A stretch of 64,000 bases of DNA from Thiotrichaceae bacterium UBA973 (GTDB lineage Bacteria; Pseudomonadota; Gammaproteobacteria; Eutrophobiales; Eutrophobiaceae): assembly GCA_002292815.1 (NCBI GenBank), contig DBBX01000019.1, forward strand, positions 124,001-188,000. The letters run 5' to 3'. The position numbers and the translations under genes are program-made. A model generated the notes under the pieces. That model did no database searches. It was given only the letters and a program-made list of their open reading frames with translations, and had not been told where the DNA came from. Within the stretch, counting starts at the first letter, position 1, and each line of letters begins with the position of its first letter. This document shows, in pieces, positions 9,028 to 17,885 of this stretch.

Positions 9028-9748
9028 TCAGATGGCTTGTTTTAATTGCGGGATAGGTAATAAGGACAAGGCTTCGATATAGAGGGATTTTGCCTCGCTG
9101 CGAATGTGATGATAGCCGAAATGGTCAATTTTCGATTGTATTAATGTTTAATTATCGATCAGATTGGTAAATTCGTCCTCATCAGGACGTGGGCGTTTGG
9201 CACAAAAAACGATAGCCGCGTCCTGTTTAAATTCAGCCGCTATCTCGAGACAGTTTTTGGTAACAAGCCCCGGAAATAAAGGCATTGGGGATAGATCAAC
9301 ATCAAGTCTCTCCGTGCCTGGTCCGGCATAATCAAAACCAAAAGTAGAACGTTCAACTAGGTGAATGGGATGGCCGCACTTCTGATGTTGAGTAAATACA
9401 TTGTGCATTAAAATCGGGACGCGAATGCCCATAAGCATGTGGCCTATGCTAGACAGCAAGCCCAAAATGAATAATCTGTCGCTGGAGGGGGTAATAATAT
9501 TCAATTCTTCTGCGCATGATTTTACCACTATGGCTTGCAGAATAGCATTCTGCCAAAAGCCTTGTTGATATTACGGGGTCAAGCGGAATGATTTTAACCA
9601 GCGTTTTCATCTCACTTTCGGGGTCTTCGATTGTTCCCTCAATATTGCGATGTAATGATCCGACAAGGTAATTAGATCGGCCACATCGACCAGATATTCT
9701 TCTGTTTTTGACACTTGCAACACCTCCATCTTTATCGACATCTGCCAT
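9028..9748 (-). pseudogene. Decayed HDOD-domain gene
   Basis: Two overlapping minus-strand frames carry parts of one HDOD-type protein. The first (9748 down to 9449) contains LVKIIPLDPVISTRLLAECYSAS, matching the start of an HDOD domain. The second, in another frame (about 9528 to 9151), contains ELNIITPSSDRLFILGLLSSIGH, matching the later GLLHDIG region. The segment that normally links them (about 45 residues) is missing. The second frame meets a stop at 9148-9150, but the same frame stays coding-like for 39 more codons to 9028 (SEAKSLYIEALSLL). I infer a deletion, a frameshift and a nonsense mutation. Intact HDOD proteins act in signalling and regulation. Confidence 0.75.
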
Positions 9749-9795
9749 TAATTAATACTGTTTTAAGATAATCTGAATATTCATTAAGTAAAATT

Positions 9796-9813
9796 CACAT
9801 GGTCATCACATGA
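9796..9813 (+). promoter_or_regulatory. Direct repeat upstream of the response regulator (probable binding site)
   Basis: TTCACAT (9796-9802) and ATCACAT (9807-9813) are spaced exactly 11 bp apart, the phasing used by OmpR-family dimers. The same motif with the same phasing occurs in front of the desaturase operon (11862 and 11873). This suggests autoregulation of the two-component genes. Confidence 0.55.
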
Positions 9814-9858
9814 CTTGTTGTGTAATGTTTTATTTTTAATACAGCATTGGTTTAATTT

Positions 9859-10560
9859 ATGTCCGCAATTAATCAGGGCCATCTACTCCTCATAGAAGAC
9901 CATCATGACATTGCCGAAATGGTATGTGAATATCTTGAACGATGCGATTACATTATGGACCATGCCGCCGATGGCATAACCGGTTTACACCTTGCGGTAA
10001 GCAATGACTATGATGCCATTATTCTTGACCTCATGTTGCCAGGTATGGACGGTATTGCTTTGTTAGAGAAGGTACGTAATGAAGCAAAACGTGTTGTGCC
10101 GGTATTGATATTAACCGCCAGAGATACATTACAAGATAAGGTTGCTGGACTGGATGCAGGTGCTGATGACTATCTGGTGAAGCCGTTTGAGATTAAGGAA
10201 CTGGAAGCAAGAGTAAGGGCGATGATTCGTCGACAACGTGGTTTGGTCAGCCCAGAGAAATTACACGTAGCTGATCTCGTCTTTGATTCCGGCACCATGG
10301 AAGTTTCACGTGCGAACACATCGATTAAACTGACACCGATTGGCATAAAAATCCTGAAAATTCTTATGCATGCTTCACCACGTGTTGTTAGTCGGCGTGA
10401 GATAGAACGTCAAGTTTGGGGTGATATCTTGCCGGATAGTGATACTTTACGTAGCCATATTTATAATTTGAGAAAATCAATTGATAAGCCGTTTGAAAAG
10501 CAATTGATGGAGACCATGCAAAACGCAGGTTTCAGACTGGTTGATCCGGATGACAACTAA
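9859..10560 (+). CDS. OmpR/PhoB-family response regulator
   Basis: The 233-residue protein has a receiver domain with the acidic pair E13/D14, the phospho-acceptor Asp57 in the motif ILDLMLPGMDG, the conserved Thr/Ala region ILTARD and Lys in DDYLVKPF. A winged-helix DNA-binding domain follows from about residue 135, ending with RSHIYNLRKSIDKPF, typical of the OmpR class. Its stop overlaps the start of the histidine kinase gene by 11 bases. Matching 11-bp-phased repeats upstream of this gene and of the next operon suggest the regulator controls both. Confidence 0.95.
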   Translation: MSAINQGHLLLIEDHHDIAEMVCEYLERCDYIMDHAADGITGLHLAVSNDYDAIILDLMLPGMDGIALLEKVRNEAKRVVPVLILTARDTLQDKVAGLDAGADDYLVKPFEIKELEARVRAMIRRQRGLVSPEKLHVADLVFDSGTMEVSRANTSIKLTPIGIKILKILMHASPRVVSRREIERQVWGDILPDSDTLRSHIYNLRKSIDKPFEKQLMETMQNAGFRLVDPDDN

Positions 10561-11842
10561 TAGAGGAATTAACCAACGCTTATTACAGGCGTTCTTAGTT
10601 CAGGCTGTGTTAATTAGTATAATTGGCCTATTAGGTGTTTATGCCGCTCGCTATGTTATTGGGGATATCTTGATCCAACGTGCCTTGGACGATGAAGCAT
10701 CTCATTATTGGGCGATGTATGAAAATGATAACGCTAGTCCAAGACCTGATACATTCAACTTAACTGGTTATGTGAAAACGGTTGATGTGGATATTCCGAA
10801 TGAATTTCTAAAGCTTGATCCGGGTTTACATAAGCTAACAGATAGCAATTCAGGGTTTTATATTGTGCATGTCTCAGAACATGAAGGTGAGATTCTATAT
10901 CTTGAATTCAATGGCGAGCAAGTCAGTGAACTGTCATTATTTTTTGGAATATTTCCGCTTGCACTGTTTCTTATCGTTATCTATCTCTCTGGCTGGGTGT
11001 CATATCGTTTTTTATCACAAGCAGTCTCGCCAATAATTAAAATGGCCAAAACGCTTGAGGTGTTGGATCCATTAAGCGATGAGTTTTCTGAAAAGCTTAA
11101 ACAAGCCCTGCCAGACAATGTTGACCAAGAAGTTGCTATTTTATCAAAAGCTTTATCGGATTTATCTGAAAGGATTGAGTCGTTTGTTGTGCGCGAACGT
11201 AATTTTACTCGTGATGCAAGTCATGAATTACGCAGTCCCATAACCGTAATCAAGATTGCTACGGATTTTTTATTGGAAGATGAGACGCTCAAAGAGGCGC
11301 AGATAAGACCCTTGCAACGTATTAAGAATAATGCTGCAGATATGGAAGAATTAATTGAGGCCTTGTTGATACTTGCCAGAGAGTCAGACAGTGCATTATC
11401 TTTCGAGTCAGTCTGTATCAACGATGTCGTATCAGAGGAGATTGAAAGGACAAACAGTCTTTTGAACAATAAACCGGTAAACGTTACCATTGTAGAAAAC
11501 AATAGGGTGTATGTATTAGGATCAGATAAGGTATTGTCGGTAATGATCGGTAATCTAATACGCAATGCGTTTTCCTATACTGATGAAGGCAGCGTCAACA
11601 TTATTATTTCTGCTAATGATCTAGTCATTGAGGATAGCGGTATCGGGATCGCAAAAGAAGACGTGGAAATAATGTTTAAACCATTTCAACGAGGCAATAA
11701 TAAACAACGTGGTGGTTATGGCGTAGGTTTAACCATCGTAAAAATGTTGTCCGAGCGGTTTCACTGGCCCATCGATGTTGATAGTCAATTAGGTTCTGGT
11801 ACTAGAGTAAAAGTTAATTTTCCGGAAGCTTCATCAGAATAA
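10550..11842 (+). CDS. Sensor histidine kinase
   Basis: The 430-residue protein (ATG at 10550; a TTG at 10541 would add three residues) has two membrane helices, near residues 12-35 and 133-155, flanking a periplasmic sensor domain of about 95 residues. A linker then leads to the H-box FTRDASHELRSPI, the N-box IGNLIRNAFSYT, the G1 motif IEDSGIGI and the G2 motif GGYGVGLTIV. It should autophosphorylate on the H-box histidine and pass phosphate to the response regulator encoded just upstream. The signal sensed is not evident. The downstream lipid operon suggests a membrane or stress cue, which is inference. Confidence 0.93.
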   Translation: MTTNRGINQRLLQAFLVQAVLISIIGLLGVYAARYVIGDILIQRALDDEASHYWAMYENDNASPRPDTFNLTGYVKTVDVDIPNEFLKLDPGLHKLTDSNSGFYIVHVSEHEGEILYLEFNGEQVSELSLFFGIFPLALFLIVIYLSGWVSYRFLSQAVSPIIKMAKTLEVLDPLSDEFSEKLKQALPDNVDQEVAILSKALSDLSERIESFVVRERNFTRDASHELRSPITVIKIATDFLLEDETLKEAQIRPLQRIKNNAADMEELIEALLILARESDSALSFESVCINDVVSEEIERTNSLLNNKPVNVTIVENNRVYVLGSDKVLSVMIGNLIRNAFSYTDEGSVNIIISANDLVIEDSGIGIAKEDVEIMFKPFQRGNNKQRGGYGVGLTIVKMLSERFHWPIDVDSQLGSGTRVKVNFPEASSE

Positions 11843-11861
11843 AATTATCGCATTTGGCTTC

Positions 11862-11914
11862 TTCACATAATCTTCACATCTGCTCGACTGGTTGTTCACA
11901 GTCAGGGTTATAAT
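11862..11914 (+). promoter_or_regulatory. Promoter and phased TTCACA repeats of the lipid operon
   Basis: TTCACAT occurs at 11862 and 11873, and TTCACA again at 11895, so all three are spaced by 11 or 22 bp on the same helix face. A consensus -10 box TATAAT lies at 11909-11914. No good -35 box is seen at the right distance, as expected for an activator-dependent promoter. The desaturase ATG is at 11938 with GAAGGA as ribosome site. The layout fits activation by the upstream OmpR-type regulator. Confidence 0.6.
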
Positions 11915-11937
11915 CTACCTACAAACGAAGGACATTT

Positions 11938-12891
11938 ATGAGTACAAATTTAGAAAAATCGAGCAAGCTATCCATACTCCAAAAGTTTTGGCGCTGGATA
12001 TTTAATGATGCCTCATTGTATGAAGGTTTAAGCGATGAAGAGAAGCATCAGATCGATGGTTTTAGATTGGTAGTATTTATCTCGATGCATATTGCTTGTT
12101 TAAGTGTTTTTTATGTGGGTATTAGTTGGATTGCTGTTGCTCTAATGTTGGGTTTGTATTTTGCCAGAATGTTTTTTATTACTGCGTTCTACCATCGATA
12201 TTTTTCTCATCGTACTTATGCTGTGTCGCGCCCGGTTCAGTTCTTGATGGCCTTTTCCGGTTGTACGGCTGGACAGCGAGGCCCGCTATGGTGGGCAGGC
12301 CATCATCGAGGCCATCATGTAAATTCAGATACAGAGATTGATCCACACTCGCCAAGGAATGGATTCCTGAATAGCCATATGCTTTGGTTTTTTCGACGTG
12401 GAAATTTCTCATTACACGAACACCGTATAAAAGATTTACTCAAATACCCTGAGCTCAGATTATTGGAAAAGTTTGATTGGGTGCCTTTCCTGCTCTTGTT
12501 TTTAGCATGTTATTTGCTAGGTGAAGCCTTGGCAGTATATTTCCCTGCTTTAAATACCAATGGTCTGCAACTTTTAGTTTGGGGCGGGCTTGTTTCAACA
12601 GTCATTCTCTATCATGCCACCTACACTATTAATTCTCTGGCACATGTCTTTGGCAAGCGTCGGTTTGATACTAATGATGATAGTCGTAACAATATTTGGT
12701 TAGCCTTTTTAACTCTGGGGGAAGGTTGGCATAATAACCATCATCGTTACCCGGCTGCCACACGACAAGGTTTTTATCGCGGTGAAATAGACATCAGTTT
12801 TATGTTGATTAATATGCTTGCTGCAGTTGGTCTTGCTAAAGATATAAAACCAGTGCCAGTGCATATATTGGAAGAAGGTCGAAGACAATGA
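11938..12891 (+). CDS. Membrane fatty-acid desaturase (delta-9 type)
   Basis: The 317-residue integral membrane protein has the three histidine boxes of acyl-CoA/phospholipid desaturases: HRYFSH (86-91), HHRGHH (122-127) and HNNHHR near residue 265, with hydrophobic pairs of helices around residues 43-82 and 180-225. These histidines bind a di-iron centre that uses O2 to insert a cis double bond into an acyl chain. The gene is first in an operon whose next three genes each start within a 4-base overlap. It could supply unsaturated acyl chains to the downstream cyclopropane synthase-like methyltransferase. The electron donor is not encoded here. Confidence 0.93.
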   Translation: MSTNLEKSSKLSILQKFWRWIFNDASLYEGLSDEEKHQIDGFRLVVFISMHIACLSVFYVGISWIAVALMLGLYFARMFFITAFYHRYFSHRTYAVSRPVQFLMAFSGCTAGQRGPLWWAGHHRGHHVNSDTEIDPHSPRNGFLNSHMLWFFRRGNFSLHEHRIKDLLKYPELRLLEKFDWVPFLLLFLACYLLGEALAVYFPALNTNGLQLLVWGGLVSTVILYHATYTINSLAHVFGKRRFDTNDDSRNNIWLAFLTLGEGWHNNHHRYPAATRQGFYRGEIDISFMLINMLAAVGLAKDIKPVPVHILEEGRRQ

Positions 12892-14141
12892 AAATTGCCA
12901 TTGTAGGCACGGGCATCTCCGGATTAACAGCCGCATATATGCTGCATCGAGAACATGATGTGCATGTATTCGAAGCTAATAATTATATTGGCGGCCATAC
13001 CAATACAATTCTTGTTAACGAAGGGAATAAAGAAATTCCAGTTGATACTGGCTTCATTGTTTTCAATAAAACTAACTACCCTAATTTATGCAGATTGTTT
13101 GATATCTTGAATGTAGAGAGTCGTGAGTCAGACATGAGCTTCAGCGTTCATTGTGAAAAGTCGGGTTTAGAATACAACGGCAGTGATCTTAACCGTGTTT
13201 TTAGCCAGCGTAGAAATATTCTTAACCCAGCATTTTGGAAAATGTTGAAAGAGATCATGCGGTTCAATGATGAATCACCCGCTACATTACGTGATGGTCT
13301 TGATGACACAGTTACCGTTGCCGAGTTTGCAAAGAAGAATAAGTACTCTGAGAAGTTCATTGAATATTATCTGATTCCCCTGGGTGCTTCTTTATGGTCC
13401 AGTCCAGCAAGCCAGTTTCGTCAGTTTCCTATCAAGTTTGTCTTGGAGTTTCTGGATAATCATTGCATGTTACAGGTTAATGATCGACCACAATGGCTAA
13501 CCGTGACAGGTGGTTCTTATCAATATATAGAACCACTGACAGAAGGTTTTCGTGAAAAGATATATTTAAATAAGGGTGTGAACAGTGTGACCCGAAAAAA
13601 TAATCAGGTTGAGTTGGTATTGAGCGATGGCAAAACTGAATTATTTGATGAGGTTATTCTGGCAACCCATGCTGACACCAGTCGCGGCCTTGTGAAAAAT
13701 ATTGAGCCTGAAGAAAATAATATGTTAAAGCTTTTTAAGTATCAATTTAATGAAGCCATCCTGCATACCGATACCCGTGTTCTACCAGACAATAAACGAG
13801 CTTGGGCAAGCTGGAACTATAGAATACCTGCGACTGAAAATAATCATGCTGCTGTAAGCTATAACATGAATATGCTACAGGGCCTTGAGAGTGAGAAGAC
13901 CTATAGTGTTTCACTTAACCAATCCGCTCAGATTGATCCGGATAAAATAATCCGACGCATCCATTATCATCATCCAATATTTCAGCCCGGTAGAGATTTC
14001 GCACAATCACAACATGATAAGTTAATCCGACGACGAGGTATTTCCTATTGTGGCGCTTATTGGGGTTATGGCTTTCATGAGGATGGTGTGCGAAGTGCAC
14101 TAGCGCTATGTGCTGCTTATGATCAGGTGCTAGCGGCATGA
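12888..14141 (+). CDS. FAD-dependent amine-oxidase-like oxidoreductase
   Basis: The 417-residue protein opens with the dinucleotide-binding motif IVGTGISGLTAAYML (glycines 7, 9 and 12) and the second conserved segment VFEANNYIGGHTNT, so it binds FAD. It has the overall layout of the flavin amine-oxidase family and ends with SYCGAYWGYGFHEDGVRSAL, the C-terminal FAD contact of this subgroup. Members are regularly found next to DUF1365 and cyclopropane fatty-acid synthase genes, so a fatty-acyl substrate is more likely than an amine. Related clusters in other bacteria respond to oxidative or photo-oxidative stress. It overlaps both neighbours by 4 bases. Confidence 0.88.
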   Translation: MKIAIVGTGISGLTAAYMLHREHDVHVFEANNYIGGHTNTILVNEGNKEIPVDTGFIVFNKTNYPNLCRLFDILNVESRESDMSFSVHCEKSGLEYNGSDLNRVFSQRRNILNPAFWKMLKEIMRFNDESPATLRDGLDDTVTVAEFAKKNKYSEKFIEYYLIPLGASLWSSPASQFRQFPIKFVLEFLDNHCMLQVNDRPQWLTVTGGSYQYIEPLTEGFREKIYLNKGVNSVTRKNNQVELVLSDGKTELFDEVILATHADTSRGLVKNIEPEENNMLKLFKYQFNEAILHTDTRVLPDNKRAWASWNYRIPATENNHAAVSYNMNMLQGLESEKTYSVSLNQSAQIDPDKIIRRIHYHHPIFQPGRDFAQSQHDKLIRRRGISYCGAYWGYGFHEDGVRSALALCAAYDQVLAA

Positions 14142-14902
14142 ATAGTTGCATCTATGAAGGGCTGGTGTCTCACCATCGGCTATCGCCACATAATCATTAT
14201 TTTCGCTACACCTTATACATGATGTATCTCGATTTAGCCGAGTTACCGGAGCTATTCGATGCTTATCCATTGTGGTCTTCGAAACGTCCTGCCCTAGCAT
14301 GGTTTAGACGAAAAGATCATGTTGGTGATAGCAATGTTCCCTTAGATAAAAGTGTACGACAGATCATCGAGAAAAAAACAGGTAAAGAACATTCTGGGGC
14401 AATTCGGTTGCTTACTCACTTACGTTATTTTGGTTACTGCATGAACCCAGTCAGCTTTTATTATTGTTGGAATGATGAAGATACCGAACTCGAATATATC
14501 GTTGCCGAGGTGCATAACACGCCATGGGGAGAAACCCATTGTTATGTGCTTGATACATCTGAATTAGAAGATAGTTCTCATGCCTATTCATTTTTAAAAT
14601 CATTTCATGTCTCGCCTTTCATGCACATGGATCATGTTTACGAATGGCATTTACCCAAACCAGAAGAAAGTTTGATGGTTAATATGAATAGTTTTGAAAA
14701 TGAGGAAAAAGTTTTTAATGCGACGATGAATTTAAAAAGACAGGCAATCACCGGGCTTCAACTGAATCGAGTATTATTTGTATATCCTTTAATGACGATA
14801 AAAATTATCAGCGCCATCTATTGGCAGGCGATGAAATTATGGTTAAAAAAAACACCCTTCTATTCCCACCCCAAACATTTAAAGCAAGAGATAATTAGAT
14901 GA
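14138..14902 (+). CDS. DUF1365 protein
   Basis: The 254-residue protein matches the DUF1365 family by the N-terminal pattern YEGLVSHHRLSPHNHYFRY, the central RLLTHLRYFGYCMNPVSFYY and VAEVHNTPWGETHCYVL, and a hydrophobic C-terminal segment near residues 215-235. The family has no proven activity. It is almost always encoded between the flavoprotein and the cyclopropane synthase-like methyltransferase, exactly as here, with 4-base overlaps on both sides. It probably takes part in the same acyl-chain modification. Confidence 0.88.
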   Translation: MNSCIYEGLVSHHRLSPHNHYFRYTLYMMYLDLAELPELFDAYPLWSSKRPALAWFRRKDHVGDSNVPLDKSVRQIIEKKTGKEHSGAIRLLTHLRYFGYCMNPVSFYYCWNDEDTELEYIVAEVHNTPWGETHCYVLDTSELEDSSHAYSFLKSFHVSPFMHMDHVYEWHLPKPEESLMVNMNSFENEEKVFNATMNLKRQAITGLQLNRVLFVYPLMTIKIISAIYWQAMKLWLKKTPFYSHPKHLKQEIIR

Positions 14903-16164
14903 GAACAACGACACTAAAGCCAGATGAAATTAAAGCAACAGGTACGGCAAATATCTTTGTCATGGTTGCAAAAAAAATAATTAGACAAAAAATAAGTAGC
15001 CTACCCTCTGGTTGTATTGCTATCAAAGATGAACTTGACCTATGGCAAACCGACGACAGCCGTGCCCCGGATTTTACAATAGAGATACACGATCTGCGTT
15101 TTTATGTGGATGTGTTGTTGGCAGGCAGTAACGGTGCCGCGAGTGCTTATCGAGATGGTTATTGGTCTTGTGATAGTTTAGTCGGACTATTTCAATTGAT
15201 GGTTAGAAATCTTGATAACACAGACCAACTTGAGAATGGCTTAGCTGCACTCGGTAATTGGTGGTTACGACGCAGACATAAAGCGAGAAGTAACACGCGC
15301 CAAGGTAGTCAGAAAAATATTCATGCACATTACGATCTCGGCAATGACATGTTTCAGTTATTCCTCGATAAGACAATGACTTACTCTTCGGGTGTATTCC
15401 TTAATGAACAATCAACACTTGAAGAAGCCTCAATCGAAAAGCTTGATCGAATTTGTCGCAAACTGGATCTGCAGTCGCACCATAAATTAATTGAGATAGG
15501 TAGTGGCTGGGGTAGTTTTTCAATTCATGCAGCCAAAAACTATGGCTGCCATGTCACAACAATCACTATTTCAAAAGAACAATACGCTCTTGCAAAAGAA
15601 CGAATAGCGGAGCAAGGGCTAACGCATCTTATTGATATAAGGTTATGCGATTATCGTGATCTAACAGGCAAGTACGATAAGCTTGTCTCTATAGAAATGA
15701 TTGAAGCTGTTGGCGATGAATTTTTATCGCCGTATTTCTCTAGTTGCGCATCACTATTAAAAGAAGATGGCCAAATGTTAATTCAGGCGATTACGATGCC
15801 TGACCAGCGATATAAACAATACTTAAAGAGTTCTGATTTTATTCAACAATTTATCTTCCCTGGTAGCTGCGTTCCTTCTTTGACCGCGATGGTTGATGCG
15901 GTGACAAAGGCATCTGATTTACGAGTCAATCACGTCGAAGATTTCGGTCTGGATTACGCTATGACATTGCGTGTTTGGCGAGAAAACTTTAATGCAAGAC
16001 TTGATGAAGTGAAACAACAGGGTTATGGCGATGATTTTATACGGCTATGGGAGTACTACCTTTGTTATTGTGAGGCAGGCTTTCTTGAACGCTATACCGG
16101 TGTCGTGCATATGTTGATGAACAAACCTGCCTATGGCAGGGAGGCAATCAGTTCAAGTCATTAA
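14899..16164 (+). CDS. Cyclopropane-fatty-acyl-phospholipid synthase-like methyltransferase
   Basis: The 421-residue protein has an N-terminal lipid-binding region and a class I SAM-methyltransferase core. The SAM motif LIEIGSGWGSFSIH is near residues 197-210, preceded by the family signature HAHYDLGNDMF and TYSSGVF and followed by SIEMIEAVG and FIFPGS. Enzymes of this family add a methylene or methyl group from SAM across or onto the double bond of phospholipid acyl chains. The product may be a cyclopropane, a methyl-branched or a furan fatty acid; the sequence alone cannot decide. Its place directly after the flavoprotein and DUF1365 makes a multi-step modification likely. Confidence 0.92.
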   Translation: MRTTTLKPDEIKATGTANIFVMVAKKIIRQKISSLPSGCIAIKDELDLWQTDDSRAPDFTIEIHDLRFYVDVLLAGSNGAASAYRDGYWSCDSLVGLFQLMVRNLDNTDQLENGLAALGNWWLRRRHKARSNTRQGSQKNIHAHYDLGNDMFQLFLDKTMTYSSGVFLNEQSTLEEASIEKLDRICRKLDLQSHHKLIEIGSGWGSFSIHAAKNYGCHVTTITISKEQYALAKERIAEQGLTHLIDIRLCDYRDLTGKYDKLVSIEMIEAVGDEFLSPYFSSCASLLKEDGQMLIQAITMPDQRYKQYLKSSDFIQQFIFPGSCVPSLTAMVDAVTKASDLRVNHVEDFGLDYAMTLRVWRENFNARLDEVKQQGYGDDFIRLWEYYLCYCEAGFLERYTGVVHMLMNKPAYGREAISSSH

Positions 16165-16179
16165 GTTGAACTCATATCT

Positions 16180-16740
16180 ATGAAAATAACTAATTTCATT
16201 CTGTTTCAACTGGCCTGGTTTATTACCATTATATCAGCCGCGAAAGGAATGCCCTACATTGGTGTTGCTTTTACGATGATATGGATGCTTCTTCATCTAT
16301 CCATAATGGAGGAGTTACGAAATACGGAAATAAAGTTATTTTTATTTGCAGCCATCTTAGGTTATCTATTGGATTCAATATTAGTCGTGACTGGGTTCAT
16401 AGCCTTTCCAGAGCACACTTTACTGGTTGGACCTTCTCCTCTTTGGATGGTCTGCCTTTGGATAAACCTTACTGCAACCATCAATCTCTCTTTGTCGTGG
16501 CTAGAAGGCCGTTATCTGCTAGCTGGCGCGTTGGCAGCAGTTGCTGGTCCTATGGCTTATGTTGCAGGTGAAAAGTTAGGTGCCATTACCTTGTTTGGAA
16601 ACACGGCAATCTTCGTTGTTTCAATAGTGTGGTGTCTTGCCATGCCTTTATTGGTGTGGGTTTCAGCATATCTTATCCGACAACAACTGATACAAGAACA
16701 AATAATTCCTCTTAACATGGAGAAAACTGAATGGCGCTAA
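16180..16740 (+). CDS. DUF2878 membrane protein
   Basis: The 186-residue product is almost entirely hydrophobic, with about five to six predicted membrane helices and a central GPSPLWMVCLWINLTATINLSLSWL segment typical of DUF2878. No catalytic motif is recognisable. The family regularly accompanies cyclopropane synthase-like operons. The gene starts 15 bp after the methyltransferase and its end overlaps the next gene by 10 bp. Confidence 0.8.
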   Translation: MKITNFILFQLAWFITIISAAKGMPYIGVAFTMIWMLLHLSIMEELRNTEIKLFLFAAILGYLLDSILVVTGFIAFPEHTLLVGPSPLWMVCLWINLTATINLSLSWLEGRYLLAGALAAVAGPMAYVAGEKLGAITLFGNTAIFVVSIVWCLAMPLLVWVSAYLIRQQLIQEQIIPLNMEKTEWR

Positions 16741-17519
16741 ATTCAATATTTTTAATTGCTTGGGGGTTTAGTGCGTTTGTGATGTTGTTGTTATGGATGG
16801 TGCAATATAAAACTGAGAATGCTGGCATTGTTGATGTGGCATGGTCATTTTTAACGCCACTGGTTGGTGTCTGGTTAATACTCATGGATCAAATCGAAAA
16901 TGGAGCTCGGCAATGGTTGATTATTGGATTTGCAATTTTCTGGGGCTTTCGTTTAGGTATTTTCTTATATAACCGGGTCATGAATGAGGTTGAAGATGGT
17001 CGTTATCGATACATGCGCGAGTACTGTGGTAAACATGCGCAAGTAGTGATGTTTGTTTTCTTTCAAGTACAAGCGACGTGGACGATATTGTTTGCCTTGC
17101 CATTTTGGGCCGCTGCAAGGAATAGTAACACTGAGTTCGTTTTGCTAGATATGATTGGCATTCTAGTCTGGTGCATTGCTATAGCCGGCGAAGTTATCAG
17201 TGACCAGCAATTACATCGTTTTAGAATGAACCCAGTTAATAAAGGCATTGTTTGCAAAATTGGCCTATGGCGTTATACACGGCATCCCAATTATTTCTTT
17301 GAATGGTTGCAATGGTGGGCCTTTGTATTTATCGGTTATGGAAGTGATTACTGGTGGTTGACATGGACAGGTCTGATTGTTATCTATGTATTTATTACGC
17401 GCATTACTGGTGTGCCGTATACAGAGCAGCAATCTATTCGAAGCCGTGGTGATGCTTACAGAGAGTATCAAAAAACAACAAGCATGTTCTTCCCGCTGCC
17501 ACCAAAGGCATCATCATGA
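16731..17519 (+). CDS. DUF1295 / steroid 5-alpha-reductase-like membrane protein
   Basis: The 262-residue protein has about six membrane helices and the conserved C-terminal block of DUF1295: GLWRYTRHPNYFFEWLQWW, then YTEQQSIRSRGDAYREYQKTT. That block resembles the NADPH-binding C terminus of steroid 5-alpha-reductases and isoprenylcysteine methyltransferases. This suggests reduction or modification of a lipid double bond, but substrate and activity are unknown. It overlaps both adjacent genes (10 bp and 4 bp), consistent with a shared operon. Confidence 0.87.
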   Translation: MALNSIFLIAWGFSAFVMLLLWMVQYKTENAGIVDVAWSFLTPLVGVWLILMDQIENGARQWLIIGFAIFWGFRLGIFLYNRVMNEVEDGRYRYMREYCGKHAQVVMFVFFQVQATWTILFALPFWAAARNSNTEFVLLDMIGILVWCIAIAGEVISDQQLHRFRMNPVNKGIVCKIGLWRYTRHPNYFFEWLQWWAFVFIGYGSDYWWLTWTGLIVIYVFITRITGVPYTEQQSIRSRGDAYREYQKTTSMFFPLPPKASS

Positions 17520-17881
17520 TTGCTGTCGCTAAAAAAAATAGATTCATTTCGATGCCATTAGTTATTGCCTACAGTGGCTTCTTAATTATGTTAACAATTG
17601 TTTGTTATGCATTAGCTTACGGTAATTTTTTTGTAGAAGGCGCTGTGTTAGTTGACATGGTATGGGGCTTGGTGACGCTTGTTGACCTTTATTTAGGCTT
17701 GTTGCTGTTTTCTTTTTGGGTCATGTGTCGTGAAGAAAATAAAACTATTGCATTATTATGGTCTGTTCTGATTTTATTACTTGGTAATATGCTGTCTTGT
17801 CTTTATATTCTGAAATCATTTAATGAAGCGGAGGGTAGTATGACAAGGTTTTGGTTAGGCAAGCGGTCAAACACGACATAA
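17516..17881 (+). CDS. Small membrane protein, DUF1475-like
   Basis: The 121-residue protein has three predicted membrane helices and the segment VDLYLGLLLFSFWVM, then LLGNMLSCLYIL, which I associate with the DUF1475 family. This assignment rests on memory of the pattern and is tentative. No catalytic residue stands out. The 4-base overlap with the DUF1295 gene puts it in the lipid operon. Confidence 0.65.
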   Translation: MIAVAKKNRFISMPLVIAYSGFLIMLTIVCYALAYGNFFVEGAVLVDMVWGLVTLVDLYLGLLLFSFWVMCREENKTIALLWSVLILLLGNMLSCLYILKSFNEAEGSMTRFWLGKRSNTT

Positions 17882-17885
17882 TTAT

